NCBI GenBank assembly: GCA_946481465.1
Contig: CAMLOC010000090.1
Location: 1-9,229, forward strand
Length of the DNA: 9,229 bases
Reading direction: 5' to 3'
DNA from: an uncultured Shinella sp.
Lineage (GTDB): Bacteria > Pseudomonadota > Alphaproteobacteria > Rhizobiales > Rhizobiaceae
The stretch's first letter is position 1. Every line of letters starts with the position of its first letter. Both the position numbers and the translations under genes were made by a program. This document shows, piece by piece, positions 1 through 7,445 of the stretch. The notes under the pieces were generated by a model, which was not told the DNA's origin, did not search any database, and saw only the letters and a program-made list of their open reading frames with translations.

Positions 1-150
1 CTTGCCTTCGGCACGGCGGCGCGCCAGCTTGCCGTCGACAATGGTGGCGACGCCGGCCGAATCGTAGCCGCGATAATCAAGGCGCTTCAGGGCATCGACA
101 AGACGATCCGCGACCGGCTGGTTTCCGACGATACCGACAATTCCGCACAT
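1..150 (-). CDS. glmS: Glucosamine-6-phosphate synthase (glutamine-hydrolysing), N-terminal fragment
   Basis: This is the first 50 codons of a gene that runs off the left edge of the window. The enzyme converts fructose-6-phosphate and glutamine to glucosamine-6-phosphate in the cytoplasm, the first committed step of the amino-sugar pathway. The protein begins MCGIVGIVG, with Cys2 as the expected N-terminal nucleophile of class II glutamine amidotransferases once Met1 is removed. The stretch LKRLDYRGYDSAG at about residues 21-33 is typical of GlmS and argues against PurF, GltB or AsnB, which share only the Cys2 start. A GGAG ribosome binding site lies 6 bases before the ATG. The gene is downstream of glmU on the same strand with a 113-base gap, the usual glmU-glmS pairing. 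The sugar isomerase half lies outside the window and cannot be assessed. Confidence 0.95.
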   Translation of the reverse strand, partial: MCGIVGIVGNQPVADRLVDALKRLDYRGYDSAGVATIVDGKLARRRAEGK

Positions 151-205
151 GGACCGCTCCGCAGGTTCGCTTCGTTCTATTGCCTTCGTTTCGTAGAGAT
201 TTTCC

Positions 206-226
206 GCCGCGGTGCAACACGACGGC
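206..226 (-). other. Hairpin in the glmU-glmS intergenic gap
   Basis: Between the glmU stop and the glmS start the transcript can fold GCCGTCGTG against CACCGCGGC around a TTG loop. This gives nine stem positions with one mismatch and one G-U pair. There is no run of U after it, so it is not a standard intrinsic terminator. It could be an attenuator, an mRNA processing or stability element, or chance in GC-rich DNA. The remainder of the 113-base gap shows only the glmS ribosome binding site. Confidence 0.25.
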
Positions 227-263
227 GCTCACTTTCGATTGCAAGCGTTAACGCGGGCAGCGA

Positions 264-1637
264 CTATTCGGCGACTTTGCTCTTCGCGGCCTTGATCGCC
301 TGGTTGCGCTCGCGGATGAGGACGGCCCTGCCCTCCTTGTTCTCCTGCCGGGCCCGGCCGAAGGCGACGGCATCATCGGGCACATCGACGGTGATGACGC
401 TGCCGGAGGCGATATAGGCGCCGTCGCCGATCGAAACGGGGGCGACGAGCGACGTGTTGGAGCCGATGAAGGCGTGGCCGCCGATGCGGGTCAGGTGCTT
501 GTTGATGCCGTCATAATTACACGTAATGGTGCCCGCGCCGATATTCGTCTTTTCGCCGATGATGGCGTCACCGATATAGGTAAGGTGGTTGACCTTGGCG
601 CCCGCGCCGATCTCCGCCTTCTTCACCTCGCAGAAATTGCCGACCTTGGAATGCGGGCCGAGATTGGCACCCGGCCGCAGGCGGGCATAGGGGCCGATCT
701 CGGCATCCTCGGCGATATGCGCCCCCTCGATATGCGAGAAGGAATGGATGAGCGCGCCGCTCTCCACGGTGACGCCGGGTCCGAAGAAGACGTTCGGCTC
801 GATGGTCACGTCGGGCGCGATCTTCGTGTCATAGGCGAGGAACACGGTCTCCGGCGCGATCATCGAGACGCCGTCGAGCATCATCCGGTGACGGCGACGC
901 TGCTGCCAGAGCCGCTCGATGACCGCAAGTTCGGCGCGCGTGTTGCAGCCGGTCAGCTCCTCCTCGGGGGCCTCGACGGCAATCGCCCGGCCGCCTGCCG
1001 CGCGCACCACCTCGACGATGTCGGTGAGGTAATATTCGCCCTTGGCATTGGCATTGCCGATGCGGCCGATGAGGTCGAGCGCCTTGCGCCCGTCGATCGC
1101 CATCAAGCCACCGTTGCAATAGGTGATGGCGCGCTCGGCCGCGCTCGCATCCTTCTCCTCGCGGATCGCCAGCAGCGCGCCGTCTTCCACGATCAGCCGG
1201 CCGTAGCCGGTCGGGTCCGCCGTCTCGAAACCGATGACGACGACGTCCGCGCCGCCGGCAAGGCCCGCCCGGGCGGCCGTCAGCGGCGTCTCGGTGACGA
1301 GCGGCGTATCGCCGAAGATGACGAGCACGTCGTCATAGCCCTTCGCGATCGCCTCGCGGGCGGCCAGCACGGCATGGGCCGTGCCGAGCCGTTCGGTCTG
1401 GATATGCACGGAACTGGTGACCGCCGGGTTCTTCGCCGCCGCCTCGACCCTGTCCGCATCGCGGCCGAGCACCAGCGCGACATCGGCAATGCCGGCGCCG
1501 ACCAGCGCATCCACCACATGGGCGATCATCGGCCGTCCGGCCACGGGATGCAGCACCTTCGAACGGGAGGATTTCATCCGCGTGCTTTCGCCGGCAGCCA
1601 GAATGACGGCCAGGCAGGTGCGCTTCATTGCAGTCAT
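264..1637 (-). CDS. glmU: Bifunctional GlcNAc-1-phosphate uridyltransferase / glucosamine-1-phosphate acetyltransferase
   Basis: GlmU (457 residues, the usual length) acetylates glucosamine-1-phosphate with acetyl-CoA, then couples the product to UTP to give UDP-GlcNAc for peptidoglycan and lipopolysaccharide. The N-terminal nucleotidyltransferase domain (about 8-235) carries the nucleotide loop LAAGESTRM (13-21), Lys27 in SKVLH, FGDTPL (108-113) and GYGRL (144-148). A short linker helix near 236-252 leads to the left-handed beta-helix acetyltransferase domain (about 260-440), with hexapeptide repeats, HLTYIGD (351-357, His351 the expected catalytic base), [13 protein letters not shown] (365-377) and a final arginine/lysine-rich tail. 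The first loop has Ser where many homologues have the second Gly of GxGTR; I remember this as normal in Rhizobiales. The start at 1637 has GAGG six bases upstream; Met4 is a possible alternative. glmS follows on the same strand. Confidence 0.97.
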   Translation of the reverse strand: MTAMKRTCLAVILAAGESTRMKSSRSKVLHPVAGRPMIAHVVDALVGAGIADVALVLGRDADRVEAAAKNPAVTSSVHIQTERLGTAHAVLAAREAIAKGYDDVLVIFGDTPLVTETPLTAARAGLAGGADVVVIGFETADPTGYGRLIVEDGALLAIREEKDASAAERAITYCNGGLMAIDGRKALDLIGRIGNANAKGEYYLTDIVEVVRAAGGRAIAVEAPEEELTGCNTRAELAVIERLWQQRRRHRMMLDGVSMIAPETVFLAYDTKIAPDVTIEPNVFFGPGVTVESGALIHSFSHIEGAHIAEDAEIGPYARLRPGANLGPHSKVGNFCEVKKAEIGAGAKVNHLTYIGDAIIGEKTNIGAGTITCNYDGINKHLTRIGGHAFIGSNTSLVAPVSIGDGAYIASGSVITVDVPDDAVAFGRARQENKEGRAVLIRERNQAIKAAKSKVAE

Positions 1638-1665
1638 GGGAATCCTCGTTCACCCGAAATCGACG

Positions 1666-1690
1666 CCGTTCCATAGCAAAAACGGAACGG
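1666..1690. repeat. Inverted repeat CCGTTCC-N11-GGAACGG overlapping the candidate glmU promoter
   Basis: Two perfect 7-base arms are separated by 11 bases. The arm at 1666-1672 overlaps the candidate -10 box at 1671-1676, and the other arm (1684-1690) lies in the spacer between the -10 and -35 boxes. It could be a repressor operator or, if transcribed, a weak hairpin with a long loop. No regulator can be named from the sequence. Confidence 0.45.
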
Positions 1691-1699
1691 AGGAGACAA
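1671..1699 (-). promoter_or_regulatory. Candidate sigma70-type promoter for glmU-glmS
   Basis: On the minus strand TTGTCT is separated by 17 bases from CTATGG, a reasonable match to the alphaproteobacterial housekeeping pattern (TTGAC, 17-18 bases, CTATAT). It sits in the 107-base gap between the transporter stop and the glmU start, about 35 bases before the glmU ATG, which allows a short leader. The match is imperfect in both boxes, so this is a candidate only. Confidence 0.4.
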
Positions 1700-1711
1700 A
1701 GGGATTTCTCA

Positions 1712-1740
1712 GGAGCCGGCGGGCGGGTCCCGTCCGCTCC
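1712..1740 (-). terminator. GC-rich hairpin after the Na+/Pi cotransporter gene, possible terminator
   Basis: Beginning a few bases after the transporter stop codon, the minus-strand transcript can pair GGAGC with GCTCC, then GG with CC, then CGGG with CCCG. This is 11 pairs with two single-base bulges and a five-base loop. There is no proper U tract behind it. GC-rich hairpins with poor U tracts are common at gene ends in this group, so a terminator is plausible but not certain. It would separate the transporter from glmU. Confidence 0.4.
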
Positions 1741-1744
1741 CGTT

Positions 1745-3394
1745 TCAGCCGGCGGTGCTGCGCAGGCGGCTTTCCGTCAGAAGCCCGCTCTCGTCGAGGA
1801 TCGGATAGGCGACCGAGACGAGATGGGCGTTGACGCGCTTGAGGTCGCGCAGCATGTCGAGATGCAGCGAACTCGTCTGGAGACTGTCGAGCCGGCCGTC
1901 GCGCAGGCGCGCCAGGTGACGTTCGGACGACTGTTTCTCCATGCGCCGCACATCCACCTTCACCTCGACGAGCTGGCGGGCGAGCCCGGCGTCCCGCGTG
2001 ACGAAGATCGTCTGCGCGATGCGCAGGTTCTCGATCGTCAGGTTGAAGAGGTTGGCAAGCTCCTTGTAGCCGTCGTCGGAGAATTTCAGGCCGCCCGCGA
2101 TCTTCTTGCGCACCTGTTCCTGCAGGCCCTTCTCGATGATGTCGCCGATATGTTCGAGATTGATCGCATAGTCGATGACGACGATGGAGCGGGCGGCGCT
2201 TTCGCCGGTGATGCCCTGCCGGCCGAGGCGCGAGAGGTAGATCTTCACCTCCTGCTGCAGGGCGTCGACCTGCCGCTCCAGTTCGCCGACGTCCTTCAGC
2301 GGCGCCAGGTTGTTGTCGTTGAAGGCCCGCATGGTGCGGATCAGCATGGATTCGATGATGTCACCGACGCGCAGCACCTCGCGCGTTGCGCCGGAAAGCG
2401 CGACGACGGGGTTCGAAAGCGCGGAATCGTCGAGATATTTCGGCCCCGTCTCCGGTTGCTTCTCCTCCGGCACGAGCTTTTCCATCAGGCTGGAAAGCGG
2501 CCCGGACAGCGGCCAGAGGACCAGCGCCACGACGAGGTTGAACGCCAGGTGCACGTCGACGGGGAGTTTTGCGGCCGGGATCGGCAGGAGGGCCAGGAGG
2601 TCCGCCACATGGCCGGCAAAAGGCAGGACAGCAAGGCAGCCGACCCCGCGCACGATGAGGTTGCCGAGCGTGACGCGGCGGGCCGAGGCCGCAGCCTTCA
2701 TGGTGGCGATGACCGGCGGCACGGCGCCGCCGAGATTGGCGCCGAGCACGAGGATGACCGTCAGCGCCGGCGACAGGATGCCCATCGCGGTCAGCGAGAT
2801 GATGAGCACGACGACCGCAAGGCTGGAGGACGAGATGATGGCGAGGACCGTCGAGAAGGCAAGCGCCACCGGCCAGGCCCCGTCGAGCAGCGTCAGGAAG
2901 GCGCCGAGCGCCGGCGACTGGCGCATCGGCTCGGTCGCAAGGCTGAGGAGGTGCAGCGACAGGAGCATGAGCCCGATGCCGACAAGCGCCGATCCGAGGC
3001 CCTGCCGGGCCGTGGAACTGCTGGATTTATAGAAGACGATGCCGATGAGGATGATCAGCGGGGAAATCGATTCGATGCCCGTCGCCACCAGCCAGGCGGT
3101 AACGGCCGTGCCGACATTGGCGCCGAGCAGCACGATCTGCGCCATGCGCGCCCTGACGAGGTTGCGCTCGACGAAGGAGGCGATCATCAGCGCCGTCGCC
3201 GTCGAACTCTGCAACGCGACGGTGGCGACGAAGCCGGCGAAGAAGGAGCGGAACGGTCCGCGCGTGCCGAGCGCCAGGCCCGAGCGCAGCCGCACGCCGA
3301 AGGCCCGCGTCATGCCGTCCTTCACCTGCGCAAGGCCGAAGAGCAGCAGCGCGACCGCGCCGAAAAGATTGATCATGACAATCGTGGATTCCAC
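1745..3394 (-). CDS. Na+/phosphate cotransporter family protein with PhoU-like C-terminal domain
   Basis: This 549-residue inner-membrane protein belongs to the Na/Pi-cotransporter (NptA/YjbB-like) family, which moves phosphate with sodium; in bacteria of this type it may work as an exporter. The N-terminal half (about 5-310) is hydrophobic and holds the family's two related repeats: QSSTATALM (62-70) followed by GANVGT (91-96), and ISSSSLAVV (187-195) followed by GANLGG (219-224). The second repeat lacks the usual QSS. The soluble C-terminal part (about 330-530) is helical and PhoU-like, with DYAINLEHIGDIIEKG near 408-423. I chose the GTG at 3394: it has a GGAAGGAAGGGGG ribosome binding site about 8 bases upstream and starts just before the first membrane helix. 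An in-frame ATG at 3481 lies inside the candidate promoter and has no such site. Substrate and direction are inferred from the family only. No obvious Pho box is visible upstream. Confidence 0.88.
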   Translation of the reverse strand: MESTIVMINLFGAVALLLFGLAQVKDGMTRAFGVRLRSGLALGTRGPFRSFFAGFVATVALQSSTATALMIASFVERNLVRARMAQIVLLGANVGTAVTAWLVATGIESISPLIILIGIVFYKSSSSTARQGLGSALVGIGLMLLSLHLLSLATEPMRQSPALGAFLTLLDGAWPVALAFSTVLAIISSSSLAVVVLIISLTAMGILSPALTVILVLGANLGGAVPPVIATMKAAASARRVTLGNLIVRGVGCLAVLPFAGHVADLLALLPIPAAKLPVDVHLAFNLVVALVLWPLSGPLSSLMEKLVPEEKQPETGPKYLDDSALSNPVVALSGATREVLRVGDIIESMLIRTMRAFNDNNLAPLKDVGELERQVDALQQEVKIYLSRLGRQGITGESAARSIVVIDYAINLEHIGDIIEKGLQEQVRKKIAGGLKFSDDGYKELANLFNLTIENLRIAQTIFVTRDAGLARQLVEVKVDVRRMEKQSSERHLARLRDGRLDSLQTSSLHLDMLRDLKRVNAHLVSVAYPILDESGLLTESRLRSTAG

Positions 3395-3412
3395 GGTTTC
3401 GCCCCCTTCCTT

Positions 3413-3435
3413 CCGGTGAAAACGGGACTCACCGG
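3413..3435 (-). promoter_or_regulatory. Leader inverted repeat CCGGTGA-N9-TCACCGG before the transporter start
   Basis: A perfect 7-base inverted repeat with a 9-base spacer lies between the candidate promoter and the GTG start. In RNA it would form a stable stem ending directly beside the purine-rich ribosome binding site (about 3400-3412). That position suits control of translation, mRNA stability or protein binding. As DNA it could equally be an operator. The function is inferred from position alone. Confidence 0.45.
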
Positions 3436-3470
3436 CCTGATCGCGCATCCGAGCACGAAGTCTCGTATCG

Positions 3471-3500
3471 TGATAGGCCATTTTGGCGGCATTCCGTCAA
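3471..3500 (-). promoter_or_regulatory. Candidate sigma70-type promoter for the Na+/Pi cotransporter gene
   Basis: On the minus strand TTGACG is separated by 18 bases from CTATCA, a good fit to the alphaproteobacterial housekeeping pattern. It lies in the most AT-rich part of the divergent region and would start transcription near 3464, leaving a leader of about 70 bases before the GTG at 3394. This supports the GTG start over the upstream in-frame ATG. Confidence 0.55.
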
Positions 3501-3519
3501 TAATTTCAAAAATCTTTTG

Positions 3520-3531
3520 TTTGCCGGCAAA
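3520..3531. promoter_or_regulatory. 12-bp perfect palindrome TTTGCCGGCAAA in the divergent intergenic region
   Basis: The palindrome lies 20 bases upstream of the candidate -35 box of the transporter promoter and about 145 bases before the ppiD start, within an AT-rich patch (about 3495-3537). It could be an operator shared by the divergent units. The rest of the 3395-3676 gap holds the transporter promoter and leader repeat, a small 5-bp stem with an ACAC loop at 3640-3653, and the ppiD ribosome binding site. I could not pick a convincing promoter for ppiD. Confidence 0.35.
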
Positions 3532-3676
3532 ATAAATCGGCACCCCTTCGACACATTTGCGTCAGGGCCGGATTTCCCAAGCATTCCAAGCGCCCGCCGG
3601 ACTTCAATTCCCGCGAACTTTCCGTTAAGAGACGGTTTCCGGCCACACGGCCGCCGAGATTGAGGAAATTTAGACG

Positions 3677-5566
3677 ATGCTCGAATCCCTGAGACGCGCC
3701 TCCCAGACCTGGGTGGCAAAAGCCCTGCTGATCGTTCTGGTCGGTTCCTTCGCTGTCTGGGGCGTTTCGAGCTCTCTCGTCACCGGCACGGCCAATTCCG
3801 TGATCACGGTCGGCGATGTCAGCGTCTCGCCGACGGATTTCCGCCTTGCCTACGAGCGCCAGGTCGCCACCATGTCGCAGCGCTTCGGCATGCGGCTGAA
3901 CGCCGAGCAGGCCCGTGCCTTCGGCATCGAGAATCAGGTTTTCGCCGAACTCGTGGCCGGCGCCGCGCTCGACCAGTTGTCGCGCGACATGAATCTCGGC
4001 CTTTCCGAAGGCCGCCTCGCCCGGCTGATCGCCGACGACCCGGCCTTCCGCGGCGTCAACGGCCAGTTCGACCGCATGATCTTCTCCTCGGTGCTGCGCA
4101 ATGCGGGCCTCAGGGAAAACGACTACATCAACAACCGCAGCCAGGTGGCCGTCCGCGCCCAGGTCGTCGAGGCGGTGTCCGACGGCTACAAGGCGCCCGA
4201 CGTGCTGACGGCGGCGCTGCGCCAGTATCGCAACGAAGCGCGCACCATCGACTATCTCATCCTCAGCAACGCCAATATCGACCCGGTCAAGGCGCCGGGC
4301 GACGACGTGCTCGCCCCCTGGTTCGAGGAGAACAAGGCCAAGTACCGCGCGCCGGAATACCGCAAGGTCGTCTATGTCTCGCTGGAGCCGAAGGACATCG
4401 TCGATACGGCCGCGATCACCGACGAGGCGCTTCAGGCCGACTATGACAAGAACAAGGAAAAATACCGCACGCCGGCCACCCGCACGATCGAGCAGCTGAC
4501 CTTCGCCGACCGCGCCAGCGCGGATGCCGCCGCCGCCAAGCTCGCCTCCGGCACGACCTTCGACGCCATCGTCGCCGAACAGGGCAAGACGGCCGCCGAC
4601 GTGCTGCTGGGCGATTTCACGCAGGCGAACGTGCCGGACCAGAAGTTCGCGGAGCCCGCCTTCGCCGTCGCTGAAAACGGCGGCACGACGCCGGTCATCG
4701 ACGGCACCTTCGGCCCGATCATCCTGCGCGTGACGAACATCCGCCCGGAGAACGTCAAGACCTTCGACGAGGTGAAGGAGGAACTGCGCAACGAGCTGGC
4801 GCTGAGCGAGGCCGCCGACGGCATCCTCGCCGTGCACGACCGGCTGGAGGATGCGCGCGCCGAGGGCCTCGGCCTTGCGGAGGCCGCCGCCAAGAACAAC
4901 CTGAAGGCCGTGACGATCGACGCGGTCGACGCCCAGGGCAACGACCAGAAGGGCGAGGAGATCAACGGTCTGCCCGAGAAGGCCGCCCTTCTCGGCGAGG
5001 TCTTCAAGACGGATGTCGGCACGGAAACGCAGCCGATCAATGTCGGCCGCGAGGGCTATGCCTGGTTCGAAGTGCTCGACGTGATCCCGGACCGCGACCG
5101 CACGCTCGACGAGGTGCGCGAGCGCGTTGTCGCCGACTGGACCGCCGAGCAGCAGCGCCAGACGCTGGCCAAGAAGGCCGAGGAACTGGCCGAGCGCGTG
5201 CGCAAGGGCGGCGATATCGCCGCCATCGCAGGCGAACTCGGCATGGCCGTCGAGAACAAGGCGGGCCTCAACCGCGGCGCCCAGGATCCGGTGCTGAGCC
5301 CGGCGGCCGTTGCCGCCGCCTTTGCCGGCCCCGTCGGCCACGTCGCCAACACGCCCGGCGTCGACGGCGAAGGCCAGATCCTCCTGAAGGTGACGGAAGT
5401 GAACGCCGAGACCGCCACCGACGCGCTTTCCGGCGACGAGCAGCAGATCGCCGCCGTGGCCCGCGCCAGCGGCGACGACATCCTCGACCAGATGGTGAGC
5501 GCCCTGCAGACGTCCTACGGCGTTTCGATCAACCGCACGCTCGCCGAGCAGAGCATCGCCCGATAG
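3677..5566 (+). CDS. ppiD: Membrane-anchored periplasmic folding chaperone, PpiD/parvulin class
   Basis: This 629-residue protein matches the PpiD layout: a short cytoplasmic N-terminus, one membrane helix (about 13-35), a SurA-like N-terminal chaperone region (about 36-190), a parvulin-type domain (about 262-352) and a long C-terminal region of the same fold class. PpiD sits in the inner membrane near the Sec translocon and helps newly exported proteins fold. Two similar segments, [19 protein letters not shown] (216-234) and [19 protein letters not shown] (256-274), repeat within the protein, as I also recall in E. coli PpiD. The parvulin domain lacks the usual histidines: the first strand reads TIEQLTF where active parvulins have RHIL, and the last reads FGPIILRV where they have GYHII. 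It is therefore probably a chaperone without isomerase activity. The ATG has GAGGAA 9 bases upstream. It is the first gene of the rightward operon, 19 bases ahead of trpD. Confidence 0.88.
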   Translation: MLESLRRASQTWVAKALLIVLVGSFAVWGVSSSLVTGTANSVITVGDVSVSPTDFRLAYERQVATMSQRFGMRLNAEQARAFGIENQVFAELVAGAALDQLSRDMNLGLSEGRLARLIADDPAFRGVNGQFDRMIFSSVLRNAGLRENDYINNRSQVAVRAQVVEAVSDGYKAPDVLTAALRQYRNEARTIDYLILSNANIDPVKAPGDDVLAPWFEENKAKYRAPEYRKVVYVSLEPKDIVDTAAITDEALQADYDKNKEKYRTPATRTIEQLTFADRASADAAAAKLASGTTFDAIVAEQGKTAADVLLGDFTQANVPDQKFAEPAFAVAENGGTTPVIDGTFGPIILRVTNIRPENVKTFDEVKEELRNELALSEAADGILAVHDRLEDARAEGLGLAEAAAKNNLKAVTIDAVDAQGNDQKGEEINGLPEKAALLGEVFKTDVGTETQPINVGREGYAWFEVLDVIPDRDRTLDEVRERVVADWTAEQQRQTLAKKAEELAERVRKGGDIAAIAGELGMAVENKAGLNRGAQDPVLSPAAVAAAFAGPVGHVANTPGVDGEGQILLKVTEVNAETATDALSGDEQQIAAVARASGDDILDQMVSALQTSYGVSINRTLAEQSIAR

Positions 5567-5585
5567 GAAGGGAGACGGGAACCGC

Positions 5586-6608
5586 ATGTCCGACCTGAAA
5601 CCCTATATCGCCAAGGTCGCCGGCGGCGGCACGCTGGATCGCGAGGAGGCCCGCGGCGCCTTCGAGATCATCATGTCCGGCGCCGCCACGCCCTCGCAGA
5701 TCGGCGGCTTCCTGATGGCGTTGCGCGTGCGCGGCGAGACCGTCGATGAGATCTACGGCGCCGTCGGCTCGATGCGCGCCCGCATGCTGCCGGTCGCTGT
5801 TCCCGCCGATGCGGTCGACATCGTCGGCACGGGCGGCGACGGCGCGGGCACCTACAACATCTCGACGCTCGCGGCGATCATCGTCGCGGGCGTCGGCGTT
5901 CCGGTCGCAAAGCACGGCAACCGGGCGCTAAGCTCGAAATCGGGCACGGCGGACGCCCTGTCCTGCCTCGGCGTCAAGCTGGATATCGGCCCCGCGGAAA
6001 TCGCGCGCTGCGTGCACGATGCCGGCCTCGGCTTCATGTTCGCCCAGCTCCACCATCCCGCCATGAAGCATGTCGGCCCGTCGCGCGTCGAGCTCGGCAC
6101 GCGCACGATCTTCAACCTACTCGGCCCCCTTTCCAATCCGGGCAGCGTCAAGCGCCAGCTGCTCGGCGTCTTCTCGCCGCACTGGCTGCTGCCGATCGCC
6201 GAGGTGATGCGCGATCTCGGCTCGGAGAGCATCTGGGTGGTGCATGGCGAAGGCCTCGACGAGATCACCACGACGGGCACGACGAAGGTTGCGGCGCTCG
6301 AGGACGGCAAGATCCGCACCTTCGAGCTGACGCCCGCCGATTTCGGCCTTCCCCAGGTGACGCTCGACGACCTGCGCGGCGGCGACGGCGCGCACAATGC
6401 GGCCGCCCTCCTCTCCGTGCTCGGCGGAGCGCACATGCCCTACCGGGACATTTCGCTTGCCAATGCCGCCGCCTCGCTGGTCGTCGCCGGCAGGGCGGAG
6501 ACGCTGAAGGACGGCATGCGCCTCGCCACCGAGGCGCTGGAAAGCGGCCGCGCCCGCACCGCACTGGAACGCCTTGTCGCAGTTTCCAACGAAGGCCAGG
6601 CGGAGTAG
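5586..6608 (+). CDS. trpD: Anthranilate phosphoribosyltransferase
   Basis: TrpD (340 residues, normal length) transfers the phosphoribosyl group of PRPP to anthranilate, the second step of tryptophan synthesis, in the cytoplasm. The PRPP-binding loop GTGGDG (81-86), NIST (91-94), [15 protein letters not shown] (109-123), the anthranilate-site segment [20 protein letters not shown] (163-182) and the metal-binding Asp225-Glu226 in GLDEITT are all present, so the enzyme looks active. No glutamine amidotransferase domain is fused to it, unlike enterobacterial TrpGD. A purine-rich ribosome binding site (GAAGGGAG) lies in the 19-base gap after ppiD. No tryptophan-rich leader peptide or attenuator fits in that gap, so control must come from the ppiD promoter or from within ppiD. 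trpC follows after 8 bases. Confidence 0.97.
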   Translation: MSDLKPYIAKVAGGGTLDREEARGAFEIIMSGAATPSQIGGFLMALRVRGETVDEIYGAVGSMRARMLPVAVPADAVDIVGTGGDGAGTYNISTLAAIIVAGVGVPVAKHGNRALSSKSGTADALSCLGVKLDIGPAEIARCVHDAGLGFMFAQLHHPAMKHVGPSRVELGTRTIFNLLGPLSNPGSVKRQLLGVFSPHWLLPIAEVMRDLGSESIWVVHGEGLDEITTTGTTKVAALEDGKIRTFELTPADFGLPQVTLDDLRGGDGAHNAAALLSVLGGAHMPYRDISLANAAASLVVAGRAETLKDGMRLATEALESGRARTALERLVAVSNEGQAE

Positions 6609-6616
6609 GATTGTCC

Positions 6617-7432
6617 ATGACCGATATCCTGAAGAAGATCGAAGCCTACAAGCTGGAAGAAATCGCCGCCGCCAAGACGCGCGTTTCCCCCGTGGAACTT
6701 CGCGCCCGCATCCGCGACCAGGAGCCGCCGCGCGGCTTCTTCGCAAGCCTCAGGGCAAAGAAGGCCGAAGGCCGCTTCGGCCTCATCGCCGAGATCAAGA
6801 AGGCGAGCCCCTCCAAGGGCCTCATCCGGCCGGATTTCGATCCGCCGGCGCTGGCGAAAGCGTATGAGGCCGGCGGCGCGGCCTGCCTTTCCGTCCTCAC
6901 CGACACGCCGAGCTTCCAGGGCGCGCCTGAATTCCTGACGGCGGCGCGTGCGGCCTGCGCCCTCCCGGCGCTGCGCAAGGATTTCATGTTCGACAGCTAC
7001 CAGGTGCTGGAGGCGCGCGCCTGGGGCGCGGACTGCATCCTCCTCATCATGGCCTCGCTCAGCGACGACGACGCGAAGAAACTCGAAGACGCCGCCTTCT
7101 CGCTCGGCATGGACGTGTTGATCGAGGTGCACGACGCCCCCGAAATGGAGCGGGCGCTGAAGCTCAAGTCCAAGCTCGTCGGCATCAACAACCGCAACCT
7201 GCGCACCTTCGAGGTGGATCTCGCGGTATCGGAAAAGCTTGCCGGCATGGTGCCCGACGACCGGCTGCTGGTCGGCGAGAGCGGCATCTTCACCCATGCG
7301 GATTGCGAACGCCTCGGCAAGGTCGGCATCTCGACCTTCCTCGTCGGCGAGAGCCTGATGCGCAAGGACGACGTGGCGGCCGCCACCCGCGAACTCCTCA
7401 CCGGCTCGGCCGGCATGCTGGCGGCGGAATGA
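6617..7432 (+). CDS. trpC: Indole-3-glycerol phosphate synthase
   Basis: TrpC (271 residues) closes the indole ring: carboxyphenylamino-deoxyribulose phosphate to indole-3-glycerol phosphate, CO2 and water. It is a single (beta/alpha)8 barrel without a fused TrpF domain, as in most non-enteric bacteria. The catalytic set is visible: Glu59 and Lys61 in [11 protein letters not shown], Lys121 in LRKDF, Glu170 in IEVH, Asn191/192 in INNRNL and Glu221-Ser222 in VGESGI. I chose the ATG at 6617 because AGGA lies 6 bases upstream; a TTG at 6611 is in frame but directly abuts that site. The trpD stop is 8 bases before the ATG, so the two are probably translationally coupled. Tryptophan genes E/G, F, B and A are absent here; rhizobia usually keep them elsewhere. 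Confidence 0.97.
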   Translation: MTDILKKIEAYKLEEIAAAKTRVSPVELRARIRDQEPPRGFFASLRAKKAEGRFGLIAEIKKASPSKGLIRPDFDPPALAKAYEAGGAACLSVLTDTPSFQGAPEFLTAARAACALPALRKDFMFDSYQVLEARAWGADCILLIMASLSDDDAKKLEDAAFSLGMDVLIEVHDAPEMERALKLKSKLVGINNRNLRTFEVDLAVSEKLAGMVPDDRLLVGESGIFTHADCERLGKVGISTFLVGESLMRKDDVAAATRELLTGSAGMLAAE

Positions 7433-7445
7433 TGGCGATCCCGAC

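Noticed and set aside
151..263. glmS ribozyme/riboswitch
   Set aside because: The gap is too short and lacks the ribozyme's core features. That ribozyme is known from Firmicutes, not from this group.
1628..3535. Open frame of 635 codons antisense to the transporter gene
   Set aside because: The translation is dominated by R, D, E, G and H with no family resemblance. It is the mirror of a GC-rich membrane protein gene.
3395..3676. Pho box upstream of the phosphate transporter
   Set aside because: No CTGTCAT-like direct repeats were found on either strand of the intergenic region.
5567..5585. Tryptophan attenuator ahead of trpD
   Set aside because: The gap is only 19 bases and holds just a ribosome binding site. 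There is no tryptophan-rich leader or paired hairpins.
3506..5587. Open frame of 693 codons antisense to the whole of ppiD
   Set aside because: The composition is low-complexity R/G/A/D/H/V typical of the antisense frame of a GC-rich gene. It has no recognisable domain, while the plus-strand protein is a clear PpiD.
6611..6616. TTG start for trpC
   Set aside because: The ribosome binding site AGGA directly abuts the TTG, leaving no spacing. ATG at 6617 is 6 bases away from it.
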